A DNA stretch of 64,000 bases from Saccopteryx bilineata (GCF_036850765.1 NC_089490.1:388072558-388136557), one strand, 5' to 3'. Shown: positions 20,787 through 32,189, counted from the first letter of the stretch. The notes: generated from the sequence alone by a model not told the origin. Translations and numbers: made by a program.

Positions 20787-21316
20787 CACTGAGCAGAGGA
20801 CCCAACAGCACACAAATGGTCATTCAGTGCTCTGGCAGGTGTGCGCAGAACCTCAAACGTTTGTGTTCACTCTCACAGCAGTGGCCACTGCTGTCGGTGC
20901 CTACGTACAGGCACACGCTCATCTCCGCTCGCGCTCCCAAGCAGCCTGCGACGCGGTGCACTCACAAGCAGTCCCCTTGACTCATAGCCTCCCGGTCTCC
21001 CATCCAGAGTCCAGGTGAGGTTGCAGTGGGGGTCCAGATTGAAGAGAAAACCTCTCCCGCCCAGGTTACCCAGGTAGACCTCACGCTAAGCAATGGCCAT
21101 GGAGTTAATACAAGTTGAACACACACAGAATTTGTCACTATGCAAGAGCTTAATTCATGCTCATTATATTATATATTGATTCATGCTCTGTTATTTCTGA
21201 AAAAGATCTTGTAAGTCAAAGTTAGACTGACCTGACTTTAATGTACAAGTGTTATACATATCAAAGGACTGTGAATGGGAGAGTCACTTTTCTTAAATAT
21301 TAATATTTTTATAAGG
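20787..21316. other. Unique sequence
   Basis: No family recognised. An AT-rich stretch at 21140-21310 precedes the LTR. Confidence 0.4.
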
Positions 21317-21321
21317 CAAAG

Positions 21322-21775
21322 TGTAAGGCCAGTGGCCGCCGCGTGGCCGTGCAGAGGGAGGTTCACATTGGATTTGGGCAGACAGTAAAGGAACTGTGGA
21401 GCCAGAAAATGGCGGGCCATTCCATTTATTAAAGTCTCCTGATGGCGGACGAGCAAGCAGGCAGGGAAGACTGCTTCCCTCTCTCTCCAAGCCCCTCTGC
21501 ACTGCGGACTCACCGGACTCATTCTCTGGATTCACTGCACTCCTAAGCCCCCACCAGCCTCAGCCAAACAGGCCCAGTGGAAATACCCCTTCTTGGGCAA
21601 ACAAGAGCAAACAATGGCCCCTCCCCGTGGAGGCAGGCACTGTGCAATGTGCAATCTGCCGCCCTGAGGGCAAGCACCCGCAGCCTTCTGTAGACTATAC
21701 ATAGTGCTGCCCCAATACAAGTGAGCAAACCTAAAAACACTTATTTCACACTTGAACACATTGGTTTGCCCAATA
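21322..21775. mobile_element. Solo-LTR-like element, copy 1 of a two-copy family
   Basis: 454 bp starting TGTAAGGCCAGTGGCC and ending TTGCCCAATA, closely related over its length to 31509-31984. A perfect 5-bp target duplication CAAAG (21317-21321 and 21776-21780) flanks it. The other copy ends CCCAACA, so this TA end is probably a decayed CA. Size, TG...CA ends and 5-bp duplication fit a solo LTR. Transcriptional orientation is unclear. Confidence 0.72.
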
Positions 21776-21795
21776 CAAAGCATCGCTTCTTTTTA

Positions 21796-21988
21796 AAAAA
21801 TGAATCTTATTTATTTATTCACTTTGAGAGAGAGAAGGGAGAGAGAGAATGAGAGAGATAAGAGGGGGAGGAGCAGGAAGCACAAACTCCCATATGTGCC
21901 TTGACCGGACAAGCCTGGGGTTTCGAACCAGCGACCTCAGTGTTCCAGGTTGGTGCTTTATCCACTGTGCCACCACCAGAGGTCAGGC
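21796..21988 (-). mobile_element. Bat tRNA-derived SINE, reverse orientation, in a shared target site
   Basis: Minus strand begins CCTGACCTCTGGTGGTGGCA with a B-box-like GGTTCGAAACC, then 'gcacatatgggag', a CT-rich section and an A-rich tail. Target duplication AAAGCATCGCTTCTTTTT / AAAGCATCACTTCTTTTT (21778-21795 and 21989-22006) has one difference. The site overlaps the LTR's own duplication. Confidence 0.9.
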
Positions 21989-22007
21989 AAAGCATCACTT
22001 CTTTTTT

Positions 22008-22174
22008 AAAAATTTGTTGATTGATTGATTTTAGAGAGAGAGAAACATCAACCTGTTGTCCCAGTCATTCAGGCAATGATTGATTGACTTCTGCATGTGC
22101 CCTGACTGGGGATCGAACCCACAACCTTTTGCGGCTGGATGATGCTCCAAACAACTGAGCTACCTGGACAGGGC
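22008..22174 (-). mobile_element. Second SINE (Ves-like) inserted beside the first, reverse orientation
   Basis: Minus strand begins GCCCTGTCCAGGTAGCTCAG with B box GGTTCGATCCC and ends in an AATCAAT-rich tail. Flanks are AGCATCACTTCTTTTTTA and AGCATCAATTCTTTATGT, the third occurrence of the same target motif. Different subfamily from its neighbour. Confidence 0.88.
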
Positions 22175-22204
22175 AGCATCAATTCTTTATGTTTGTTACT
22201 TTTG

Positions 22205-22412
22205 TATTTTTTTTGTCCGGCAACTGAAATAAGTGCTTTCACAGATTATTTTATTTAATCTTCAAAGTGACTCTTCTAGAAAGTAAGTTTTATTTTCCAC
22301 ATTTTTCAAAGAAGGCCTCCATATGACCCAAGAGGCTAAGTGACTTGCCAAAGCCACATAACTTGCAGGTGACTGAGCATGACCTCCAAATCCATGCCTT
22401 GAAACACTTCAT
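22205..22412 (-). mobile_element. MIR SINE, reverse orientation
   Basis: Reverse MIR: 'ataagtgctttcacagatta', 'tttaatcttcaaagtgact', 'taagtgacttgccaaagcc' and 'ctccaaatccatgcc'. Confidence 0.7.
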
Positions 22413-22559
22413 CGGCCTGCCTCTTTCCCTCTCTACTCATAGTTTTTTAGATTCTGCCTCCAGCCCCTCACGCTGGATCCTATGTTTGGTCCACCATATT
22501 CTTCTGTGGCCTTATGTCATGACCAGGGGCAACAGCTATACCCTCCCTTGAAGAGTTTT

Positions 22560-22622
22560 AGGGTCCAAGTTTTCTCTCTGTCTCTGTTTCTCTCTCCCTC
22601 TCTCTCTCACACACACATTTAT
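22560..22622. repeat. CT microsatellite with short CA tail
   Basis: A CT-rich run (TCTCTCTGTCTCTGTTTCTC and on) ending in CACACACA. Imperfect. Confidence 0.8.
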
Positions 22623-23929
22623 ATACTTTTAATACAGCCTCTTTTAAGGAAGACAGACCAAAACAAGAGTCAAACATTGTTTGTTCTATTGAACAGTCTG
22701 AACTAAGCACACACAATCAGGAACCTGCTTCATGTTTCTCCCACCACTGCCCCAGCCCTGCTCTGTCTGCCCCACTCAATGCGCTGATGCCACCAGGCAG
22801 CTCTCCTAGCTTTCCAGGCACTTTGTGAAGCCATAATGCCAGGCTGGAGTGATGCAGTTTCGAATTTCAGTATCTATTAAAGAGCAGCCCGGCTTGGGCT
22901 TTGTGGTGGTGGTGGAGGGGGTGCAGATAGAGAAGAAAACCTCATTCATTTCTTTCCTAGGGGTGCTCCCTCCCCTCTTGCTGCCGGGAACCCCTCACTG
23001 GAGACCAGCCCTTTAGTCTATATAGTTCAGCAGGGTGGCTCACGCCAAGTGCCCACCCAAGCCCCTGCGTCCTTGCCACACCAGCGGTGGGCATGCCTGT
23101 AGCACCCCTCCCTGTAGACTCATCTCTCACTCTGCTGTCTCTCCAGCTCTCTGCTTCTTCCCTCTGCTTAGAGCTGAACCAGCACCACAGACACCCAGAG
23201 GGGCCACGGTGCTCAGGGCCTCTCACAGGCACCCCTGTCCTTGACCATGTCCTCTTGTACCCACCTCACTGACTTGATGGAAGGACTGCCCAGGACAGGG
23301 GACGGGAACAGCCACATCACGCCCCCCTTGGCTGGCAACTTGGTTCTCAGAATTCCTCCTGACTCCCAAGGCCTCAGTTTATACAGGTTCAGTGTCCAGT
23401 ATAAGGTTGTGGGGGGCTGGAGCACTGTGTAGACTCCTCTCAGTGAGTCTGTTTGGCCTCCTTTTCTGAATGTGGGACCACTTAGCACCCATTGTTTTCA
23501 GCTTTATCCCTTGAGCGGCAATTCCAAGGCAACAGAAAAACCCCAATGAACAGCCTGTTACCCATCACCTTATCCTCACCTTTCTCAGCTCAGGGCCCCT
23601 AGGAGCAGCTCCAGCTCTGCCCTCCTCACAATGCGGGCGGGCGCTAAAACACGTAGATGATTACATCTCTCCTCCCGGGAGTCCTGATCTCTCTGTGCAG
23701 AAAGCAATTTGCTGCAGGCAAGATCGCAGCACCCTGCCGCTGGCCTGAACCGGGCCATTTCCACAATAAGCCCCTAAGTGGCTCAGGTGAGGGTGGGGCT
23801 GGGGAGCCAAGTGGAGCAGTGGAGGGGGCTGGCCGCCTTATTCTTCCGGGCTGGTGGGTATGAGGGGGCCGGGCTGCCCCTGGGTGGCCCCCAGCCCTGC
23901 CTCAGACCTCTGCACGGTGTGGTTTTTAA
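22623..23929. other. Unique sequence
   Basis: Mixed composition with a short GGT run at about 22904-22925. Small open frames only, no repeat family recognised. Confidence 0.4.
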
Positions 23930-24145
23930 GCCACCATTTATTTCTCTCTTACAAGATGCCAGGTTGTGCCAGCAACTCTGGCACGTACGTCTTTCTGAGT
24001 CTTGCTGGCAGCTCGGTGAAGTAGGACTCGCTTCTTCCCTTTTACAGAAAAGACAAAAGTCCACAGTGACTTTCCCAAAGTCAGGTAGAGTGGGTAGTAA
24101 TGATGAAGCCAGAGTAAATCTGAAGCAAGGCCGATGTAAAAATCT
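23930..24145 (-). mobile_element. MIR SINE, reverse orientation
   Basis: Includes 'tatttctctcttacaagatg', 'cttttacagaaaagacaaaa' and 'gtgactttcccaaagtcagg', the reverse MIR core. Confidence 0.6.
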
Positions 24146-24239
24146 GTGCCACTGAACATCCTGCTATGCGAGTCCCTGCAATTAGAGCACCGCAGCAAAG
24201 ACCTTGCCCGTGGCGATGAAGGTTTGAATACCTCAGCGG

Positions 24240-24505
24240 CTTTGACGTTGGACTTGTTGCACAATTTCTCTGAGCTCTTTCCACGTCCTCATTTACAAAA
24301 TAGACATCCTCAGAGCACTGCCTTCGGAGGGCAATTATGAGGAACGGATGAGATGAATCGGGGAAAAGGGCTTCCAGGACCACCGTGTACCGGGGCAGTC
24401 AGGCTGGGCACCTCACAGCTCCGGGGGCGGAGCAATGCAGACTTCCGCAGCTATGATTGACAGCCCTGTTCAGCACTGTGCCTGGCAAAGAGTTACTGTT
24501 CAGTA
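24240..24505 (+). mobile_element. MIR/L2-type fragment
   Basis: 'gtcctcatttacaaaataga', 'gagggcaattatgaggaacg' and later 'cagcactgtgcctggcaaag' and 'ttactgttcagtag' follow the MIR core and 3' end with an internal insertion. Confidence 0.5.
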
Positions 24506-25389
24506 GAATGGCGTGAGCTCTCAATTCCTGGAAAGCACTCACAGCAGGCAGATAAGAGGGTCATAGAGGATACTCTCTGGTCTTCTGTCCGCAGGCCCCA
24601 GGCTGACTTGTCAGTAGCGCCCACCCCTGCAGCTTCCCGAGAGTGCAGCCCTGGGAACGTCCAGGGGAAAGCTGTGCAGACAGGAAGGAGAGGGCAGCCG
24701 GTGATGCAGAAGGTGAGCACGAACTGCCCAGGTCGGCTGCAGAGGCAGTGGGTGCAAAGGTCTCCAGGCTCTGTCCTGTGACCTTAGCCCTCTCAGACGA
24801 GATGGGGAGAGAGGCCCACAATGGAGGATACTCTGAGACCTCCAGAAGGGAGAGCATCAGCCAGATGTTTCCTCTGGAGTCAGGGGCTCTCCGTGGCACA
24901 GCTGCCAGGAGCAGAGGTGGAGAACTTGCTCCCCTGCTTGTGGGGGCCCACGGCAGGAGCTCGAGGCAGAGGGGGAAATGGAGCGCTTTGCATCTTGGAA
25001 GGGGTGAGAAGGCTCACGTGGTTCTCTGTATGAGCGAGAGGAGGCTCAGTTCAACTCACTATAGGAAATACTCTCTGAGAGATGGGGTTTTCCAGGTGAT
25101 ACACCACCATTAAAGGTGGTGAGTTCTCCATCCTTGCAGGTGTATGAGCAGATACTAAAGAGGGGACTGGAGCATCAGGTGAGCAGTTGTTCTAGTTGCC
25201 CAAGTTTCGAGTGTCATTCTGACCCCTTCAACCTCCAACCTAACAAGTCAGCAAGTCAGCTGATACTCGGAGCAATGCCTGGATGGCATCGGCCAGAGGC
25301 AAGGGACAGGAATCTTGCTTTCTGAAGCTGCAGGTGGGAGACCACGGAAGTCCTACGTGCTAGTCTAAAGCTGGGAACTGATCTGCTCA
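24506..25389. other. Unique sequence
   Basis: The 156-codon frame at 24643-25113 has no domain and is opposed by frames on the other strand. No repeat recognised. Confidence 0.4.
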
Positions 25390-25845
25390 CTCCTGCTGAA
25401 CGCCCTCCAAAGGCCTCCACTACATTGTGATAGGAATGAAACCTGCATGTCCCATGGTGTCCAGCAAGGCCATGCGTGATGTCCCCCCGCCCCCCCGTGT
25501 CAGGATGATGCCGTCCCGGTGGCCCCTCTGACCTCAAACAAGCCAGCTTATCCACCTCTCAGGGCTCTGTCCTCACTGTTCTCCCATCGTGTGGCTCACC
25601 CTTCCAGTCCCATCAAATGCTGAGTCCTCTTCCCTGACACCCCGCTAGGGCAGCCGCTCCAAGCGACACTCCGCAGTATCGTAGCGGTTCACACCTGCGC
25701 CTGCTCTACTGAAGTCCACGTCTGTTCTGTCTCCCCAGAGTGGAAGCGTTTGGAGCCTGAGGTCTCTGTCCTGTTCACCTGTATCTGCAGGTGCATACCT
25801 GACACATCAGAGGTGCTCAGTGAAGACGCGGTGACTCACTGACCA
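25390..25845 (+). mobile_element. L2 LINE 3' region
   Basis: L2-like order: 'tgctgaacgccctccaaagg', a run of exon-free CT-rich text, 'tgagtcctcttccctgac', 'tctgtctccccagagtgg' and 'catcagaggtgctcagtg'. Interrupted by a C-run at 25484-25497. Confidence 0.6.
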
Positions 25846-25854
25846 GCTAGATGA

Positions 25855-26032
25855 CTTGTTGGCCTATGTGATCCTTGCAGCAACCTCATCAGGCAGGTGC
25901 CCCACTGTACAGGTGAGAAAAACTCAGAAGGGCTTCTTTACTTGTCCAGGGTCCAACAGCTAGTAAGTGGCAAAGCAGGTGTGGGATCCCAGGCCGGCCT
26001 GACTTTAGTCTGCACCCTGCACTACCAGGCAG
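25855..26032 (-). mobile_element. MIR SINE, reverse orientation
   Basis: Reverse MIR: 'ccttgcagcaacctcatcag', 'ccactgtacaggtgagaaaa', 'caacagctagtaagtggcaa' and 'gggatcccaggccggcctg'. Confidence 0.75.
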
Positions 26033-26711
26033 CACTACCCTGGGCTGGGTTTTATTTTTTATAAGCCTATGTCCTTTCCTAGTAGGAGAGGAAGGAAGTT
26101 GACACCTTCCTCTCAGAACCAGACAGTTCTGTAGAGTTCACTTCTTGGTGTCGGGCTATGGCTTGCACGAACACAGCAAAGTGGAGGAAAGAGTTTGTAT
26201 GCAGGTCTCTCTGAGCGAGAAGCTCAGAGTGTTTCTGGCTGGGCCTTCTGGAAGGGCTGGGGCTGGAGAGGAGGGAAAAGTGGGAAATCAGCATTCTGAA
26301 GCACGAAGAGGCTAATCACAGATAATCACTGCTCCCAAATCATAGGCCGGAGTGTGGTGAGAGCTCAATTATGGGCCAGAACAACTAATGACAGCTCCTG
26401 TCTCAGAAGGGTGACAGCTCTGACTTCAGTTCTCACTCCTACCTCCACCTCTACCCTGGGGCCCCCAAGTCAGGCTGCTCCTCACCACGGGGTGAAGACT
26501 CAGAGACCTCTGCTCTCTGGGGCTAGGCCTCGCCAGCTGTAGACACACAGTCCGCTGCATGGCTGGCATGGACAAGCTGAGCCATGCCCAGCCACGCAGC
26601 CCCACCCAGCCTGCCACCGAAGCCAGCCAGCCAGCCAGGCTCAGACTCACCATGCAGCCTGGCCTTCTCTCCCTTCTACACCCAAGCCTAGGATGGGAAG
26701 GAAAGGACCAC
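26033..26711. other. Unique sequence
   Basis: No recognised repeat. A run of CAGCCAGCCAGCCAGG lies at about 26623-26638. Confidence 0.4.
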
Positions 26712-26898
26712 CACTTCTTAAGCACTCAAGATGTATCAGGAATTTGATGTGGTCCCTGAGCATGGTAACCCCCAGGACGACCCTACACACTTCCGTGAAG
26801 AATCTCAGAGAGGTTCAGTGACTGGCACAAAGTCACACAGATGGTGAGTTCAAGGGACCAGAGTCAAATCCAGTTCTTTTTTACTCCAAACCCATATC
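26712..26898 (-). mobile_element. MIR SINE, reverse orientation
   Basis: 'gaatctcagagaggttcagt', 'gcacaaagtcacacagatgg' and 'gagtcaaatccagttctttt' are reverse MIR core and head. Confidence 0.72.
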
Positions 26899-27368
26899 TT
26901 TTCAAGATCTGGATTCTGCAACATCCTTGAGGGTTAAGGAATCCTCATAGTACTCAGAAGGAGAAAAACGTGTCAAAGTGCAGAGTCTGAGACTCATCTG
27001 GACAGGTCCCAATGTCCCAGTCCCAATCAGACACGACAGAGGGCAGATGCTGCGGACTGAGTGACCCCTGCTGTTAGGAGGTAGCTGCCGGGATGGACGG
27101 TCACTGGGCAAACTGTGTGTGTGAGAGGTAGGATGGAGGGGCCGTCCGCTGTCACCTCCCAGAGCAGAGGTGGGTTCTGAAATGGAGGAGGGAGCTTCGG
27201 TGAGAGGCGGAGGCAAAGCTGGGGTGAGGAGGACCTGCTCCTTCTGCTGGAGGGGCACCGAAACCCCCTTCCCTGCAGCACAGGCAACTCGGCTGACAGG
27301 ACCATTCGATAGCACTGCCTTTAATGAGCAGCATATTTACATATCACCTTTAGAAACTATTCCAAAGC
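26899..27368. other. Unique sequence
   Basis: GC-rich with overlapping chance frames. No family recognised. Confidence 0.4.
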
Positions 27369-27544
27369 CTGACCTGCGGTGGTGCAGTGGATAAGGCATT
27401 GGTCTGGAAAGCGTTTAACCTGTAATGCTGAGGTCGCAGGTTCGAAACCACAGGCTTGTCAGTCAAGGCTCATACAAGAAGCATTGTCTCACACCCCTTT
27501 CCCTCTCTCTCTCTCTCAAATAAATAAAAATCTTTTAAAAAAAT
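27369..27544 (+). mobile_element. Short bat tRNA-derived SINE
   Basis: Head CCTGACCTGCGGTGGTGCAG, B box GGTTCGAAACC, CTCTCTCTC run and an AAATAAATAAAAATC-type tail. An extra block around 27405-27425 (GCGTTTAACCTGTAATGCTG) lies between the A and B boxes and seems to be a small internal insertion compared with the copy at 60853. A weak ATTCCAAA/TGTTCCAAAA target duplication is seen. Confidence 0.85.
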
Positions 27545-30266
27545 TGTTCCAAAAGTATCACACAGTTTGGGCTACTTTTCTCCTTCCCCTTCCAGCAGCC
27601 TTCCCCACTTTGTGTGCGCTGATTTCCTCCAAATAAGCAAATGCTGGCGTCATGACTTTGATTGTCTGGCTGGACAAGGAGACCAGCAAACAATGCATGT
27701 GAAGACAGTGTAGGCCGCTGCCAGCAGGGGACCAGTGCTCAGCTGGGGGAGGAAGCCATGAGGACGCCTATGATATCGAAGTGGGAAGAGTCCCCTGAGG
27801 GTCCGGTGGGGAGGCTGCTTGTGCCGTAGTCTGCAGGATTCCGGAAGCTCCAGGGAGCGGTGTGTACCTGGGGCTTAGGGTGCAGGGAAGGGGGCTTTAT
27901 AGGTGCGGTCAGGGGGCTGCCTGGGGTGGTTTTGAGGGGTTTGACCAAAAGGGCCCCAGTTTGAGCTGTTCGGCTGCAGAGAGAGGCCAGGGAAGAGTCA
28001 GGAAGTAAAAGAAAAAGTCAGTGTCCATTAGGGCTGAGGGTGAGTCCCACAGAATTAAGTTACCAAATGTGCTATGATTGGCTTACACTCATGAAAGAAA
28101 GAGTGGAAGGGAAGGAGGGAGGGAGGATGGGAGAAAGGCAATGGGGTGGGGTGGAGAGGCACTATGCTCAGTACAGTACTCTCTCTTGTTTTCAAGAGAG
28201 CCAGTTTCAAACAGACCTCTAAGGGGCACTTTGAAGAGAAGTCACTGACCTTTCAAGCCAACTGGCATGCCGTTGCTGAGACGAGCACCTGTGGTGGCCA
28301 GGCTGGAGGGCTGAGGAAGACCCGCTTTAACATCAAATAGAGGAGGGCACAGAGATCTCACAGGAGCCCCAGGCCCTACTCCAAGGCAGAGAAATTTCCA
28401 GAGCCCAGACATCCCAGATCAGGTGAAGCCAGAAGTTCCTGGGTAGGTTTTACAGGATCTGAGGAAACTGAGCCAGAATTGGAGCAGATGACAGTGTCAG
28501 GAGTAGGCTAGGAACATTGCTACCCATATACACTCCCTACTGCCGGGCTTCCTTGCTAAACCAACCATCATGCACAAACATTGGACTCACCTCAATAAAT
28601 ATCAATGACTTCCTCTATGTAAAGAAAGGGGAAGGCTTATGTTCTCCACCCACATGGCTACCCCATGGTAAACTACAATGAAAGTAAGTCTCACACTGAA
28701 TTTGGCCTACACACACACACACTTTTATTAGCAAGCTCACATTATGCATTGGCAAGCAGGCCCCAGAACTGCCTGCTCTGGAGCTCCATAAAGCCCCAGG
28801 TCTCTGTCCTGTTAGAGATGTTCCTTGCATGAAAAATTGACCCAAGGCACATGCAACAGTATTCTAGTGCTGAATTCAGTTAAGATTCTAGAAGGGGGCA
28901 CACAATGAAACTCCACTGATCGGCCATGTGCAAGAGGAGGTGGACATTGGCTGTCTTCGGCGCTGTCTGCAGGCTCTAGGACCTGCTGGATTCTAAGACC
29001 TCGTTCCTGCAGGAGTGACAGTGCCTGGATTGTCTCTCCAGCCAATTGACACATTACCTACACAGCTGCATTCACCAATGAAAAGCCATTCTAAATCTAT
29101 TATGCAAATGAGCAAGCCCTCTGGCGCTGACTGGAAATACAGACAGCTGAAAGCCTTGTAATGGCCCCTAAAAACACTGGGCTTCTGATCAGTTTTCAAA
29201 TGCTATCCACCCCTCCTGGGAGCATGCACTCCGGTTTGCTTTAACTGACTATCCAGGAGTCTAGATGAAAAGTAACATGAGAAAACAATAAAACACGCAT
29301 ATATTTAAGTAAACAAACAAAAATAATGTAGAAGATATGCCACATTGTCTATCTGAAGCATTTTGAAATAAAAATATGCAATTTAATGTCATTTAAAGGA
29401 AAGAGTGAGATCTACAAATCCTGTGGCTTCTGAAGTAAATTATGGGAGTTGGGATGTGCCCTCCACCTAAGGAAAGTACATAGATGGGCATGATGTGTAA
29501 TCTACAGAAAATCCCTTCGGGTCATTGGACTGTGTGTTTGAACCAGACTTCCTGCATGTTAAATTTTATGGGGATTAACACTAGTTGTTTCTGTGCCCGG
29601 AAAAGACTATGTAGAAGTTTACTTTGAGTTTAAATAACTAGAGTCCAATTTATTAAACTGACAAATTCTTAACCCTAGTTCTCTCTTAAGTGTTTAACTC
29701 TGCTTACAAATCTTTTTCTGTTTATATCAAGCAGTTTTAGCAATCACTTCTAAGCAACCTTTGAGTGCTGTTTGGTCCTGCTTGTAAATGATATTTGGTC
29801 CCATTTACAAATGTAAGTCATTAATTAGATGTGCCTCAAACAATTCATACTGTACATATAAATTTAATGTTTTGAGTGAGTGGTTTCTCTTAACAGGGAG
29901 TGAGTGGAAAAGGCATAGGGTTCCAGCCACGGTGGATTTCCTGGTCTGATTGTGGCTTGCTTTGTGATCTGCGGACTTTTCTCCGTGTATGGTATGTCTA
30001 AAATAATTCTCAACATCAGCTGTTAAACTTTCTTTTAATTCCTATATCTGATGCTAACAAAATCTCCCTGGGAACTTAACTATTTCTTTTACATCTAGGA
30101 ACTCAAATATGTATATGTGATGAACCTAAACTTTTTCTACATATTCTACTGCAGAGCATAATTTAGCAAGATTTCAACTTAAACTCACACATCAAAGTTA
30201 ATTACTTACATTTTAAATTAGAATTATTATACTCTCGCTTTAGCATTACAAGGAAACACATAACAT
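27545..30266. other. Long unique stretch, AT-rich on the right
   Basis: 2.7 kb without a recognised interspersed repeat. Small features: a purine run at 28083-28150, a short CA run at 28707-28722, and a marked shift to AT-rich sequence after 29230. Short open frames only. The 29230-30240 part is unexplained. Confidence 0.4.
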
Positions 30267-30296
30267 GCCCTGGCTAGATAGCTCAGTTGGTTAGAG
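30267..30296 (+). mobile_element. Ves-like SINE, 5' piece, split by a hAT element
   Basis: GCCCTGGCTAGATAGCTCAG is a tRNA-like head (A box) matching the SINE type at 22008-22174. It is interrupted at 30297 and continues at 30594. Confidence 0.85.
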
Positions 30297-30593
30297 CAGT
30301 GGTCCCCAACCTTTTTTGGGCCACGGACCGGTTTAATGTCAGAAAATATTTTCACAGACCGGCCTTTAGGGTGGGATGGATAAATGTATCATGTGACCGA
30401 GACAAGCGTCAAGAGTGAGTCTTAGACGGATCTAACAGAGGAAATCTGGTCCTTTTTTAAAAATAAAACATCGTTCGGACTTAAATATAAATAAAACGGA
30501 AATAATGTAAGTTATTTATTCTTTCTCTGCAGACCGGTACCAAATGGTCCACGGACAGGTACCAGTCCGTGGCCTGGGGGTTGGGGACCACTG
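30297..30593. mobile_element. Nonautonomous hAT element nested inside a SINE
   Basis: Starts CAGTGGTCCCCAACC and ends GGTTGGGGACCACTG, perfect 15-bp terminal inverted repeats. 8-bp target duplication GGTTAGAG / GGTGAGAG with one mismatch (30289-30296 and 30594-30601). 297 bp, with longer complementary ends around the CCACGGACCGG blocks. It codes for nothing. Confidence 0.93.
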
Positions 30594-30722
30594 GGTGAGA
30601 GTATCATCCCAATATGCAAAGGTGGTGGGTTTGATCCCCAGTAAGGGTACATATAGGAACAGATTAATGTTTCTGTCTCTCTCTTTCTCCCTTCCTCTCT
30701 AAAATCAACAAACTAATTTTTT
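30594..30722 (+). mobile_element. Ves-like SINE, 3' piece
   Basis: Continues the SINE after the hAT insertion: B-box-like GGTTTGATCCCC, then 'gggtacatataggaac', a CT-rich run and 'ctctctaaaatcaac'. A T-rich then A-rich tail region follows to about 30738. Confidence 0.85.
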
Positions 30723-30779
30723 TTTTTTAAAAAAAGAAGCATATAATAGAAAAATAAAATACTGTGGTTCTGATTCCCA

Positions 30780-31247
30780 TGTAACAGTTGACATAAGTGG
30801 AGTCATTTCAAAATGGAATTGGAGCCACCAAACCAGAGGAACTACCTTGCACATCTTGCTCCCTGAACCTTTAGACTGTTTGAACTGGGCAAACAACCTT
30901 TGGACTGGGCCAAACCAATTTGGTTTTACAAACAGCTGTTTGAAAAGTTAACAGGAAAGCGGACATCTTGACCACAAGGACTGATACTATAAACTCTCTT
31001 TCGGAAGATAAAATCGGTAACCAGACAAGTACAGCTAAAGAGTACCTCAGCTTGTTGGTACCAGTAGGAATCTCCTTCTGTTGACGTAACTATTCCCTTC
31101 CTTTTCTCATGAGAACCCCTCATCCTCACCCTGAAATTAAGACACTATTTGGGTTCCTTCCTGAATCTCTGCTCCCAAATTTCAATTCTTAATTCCAAAT
31201 AAACACTTAATTGTCTCTCATTTTGGCTTTTTCTTTTTAAGTTAACA
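30780..31247 (+). mobile_element. Solo LTR of an endogenous retrovirus
   Basis: 468 bp starting TGTAACAG and ending GTTAACA (TG...CA). Flanked by a perfect 4-bp duplication CCCA (30776-30779 and 31248-31251), the size typical of class I (gammaretrovirus-like) elements. A TATA-like ACTATAAACTC lies near 30988 and a polyadenylation signal AATAAA at 31198-31203, about 45 bp before the end. The order supports plus orientation. No internal viral genes are attached. Confidence 0.75.
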
Positions 31248-31251
31248 CCCA

Positions 31252-31508
31252 TGGGCCTGTCTAAATGTAACACCAAACCACCCTGGAGTTCAAAGTTGAG
31301 CAGCCACTGAGGAGAATCATTATCCTCATTAACAGGGGTTGTCTGCCCCCGAGGGAGCAGTTATCTGCCCAGTTCTTTGAGGTTGGCTTAGGGTGGGAAA
31401 TTTCTCCTGGGATGGTGGCTGGGTTCTTTCTGGATGTGCCCCTGCAGCCCCAAGACCTTGTACCCGGAAGACTGTTCAGCAAGCATCAGTGAGCGACCTA
31501 TCGGTCCC
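31252..31508. other. Unique spacer between two LTRs
   Basis: No recognised viral or repeat sequence. The last five bases (GTCCC) may be the decayed target duplication of the next LTR. Confidence 0.4.
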
Positions 31509-31984
31509 TGTAAGGCCAGTGGCCGCTGCCGTGGCCAGGCAGGTTCTCATTGGATTCGGGCAGATGGTAAAGGAACTGTGGAGCCAGAAAATGGTGGGCT
31601 ATTTCGTTGATTAAATTCTCATAACAGCAGGTGAGCAAACAGGCAGGGAAAACTGCTTCCCTTTCTATCATGGCTCCCAAGCGCGACTTGGTCTCCAGTT
31701 CCACAACCCAGACTCATTCTCCAGACTCTCCCTCCGGACTCACAGGGCCCCCACCAGCCTCAGCATGGCTCCCAAGCCCCTCAGCACTCTCCAGCAAAAA
31801 CAGGCTGGGCAGAAGTACCTATTCTCCAGTGGAAAAATAGCAAACAACTCGCCTCTTCCCAATTTGCAATCTGCCGCCCTGAGGGCAAGCACCCACAGCC
31901 TTCCACAGACTATACACACATAGCGCTGCCCCAGTACAAGCAAGCGAACCTAAAAACACTTATTACAAACTGATTTGCCCAACA
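31509..31984. mobile_element. Solo-LTR-like element, copy 2
   Basis: Starts TGTAAGGCCAGTGGCC and ends TTGCCCAACA. Closely related to 21322-21775 throughout, including 'aaaggaactgtggagccag', 'gcaatctgccgccctgaggg' and 'caagcacccacagcc'. It differs by an internal partial duplication of CATGGCTCCCAAGC (31669 and 31764). The target duplication is decayed (GTCCC / GCCCA). Confidence 0.72.
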
Positions 31985-32189
31985 GCCCACTACCACTGAT
32001 CACATTCAGACAGGCGCTCCCTGGCCACCTCATTTCTTGCAACTTCTATTTTGATCACGCACGCACATGGATTCTTTTCATTATTCACTGCTACCATTTC
32101 CACATGACTGGTCCAAGCTGGGAGACAGCTCTCTGTTAAAGTTAATAGAAGGCATTGAATAGCCCACGTGGCTTTAACTTGAGAACAGC

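Noticed and set aside
21322..31984. A single provirus bounded by the two related LTR-like copies
   Set aside because: The 9.7 kb between them is ordinary repeats and unique sequence without retroviral genes, and the first copy has its own target duplication.
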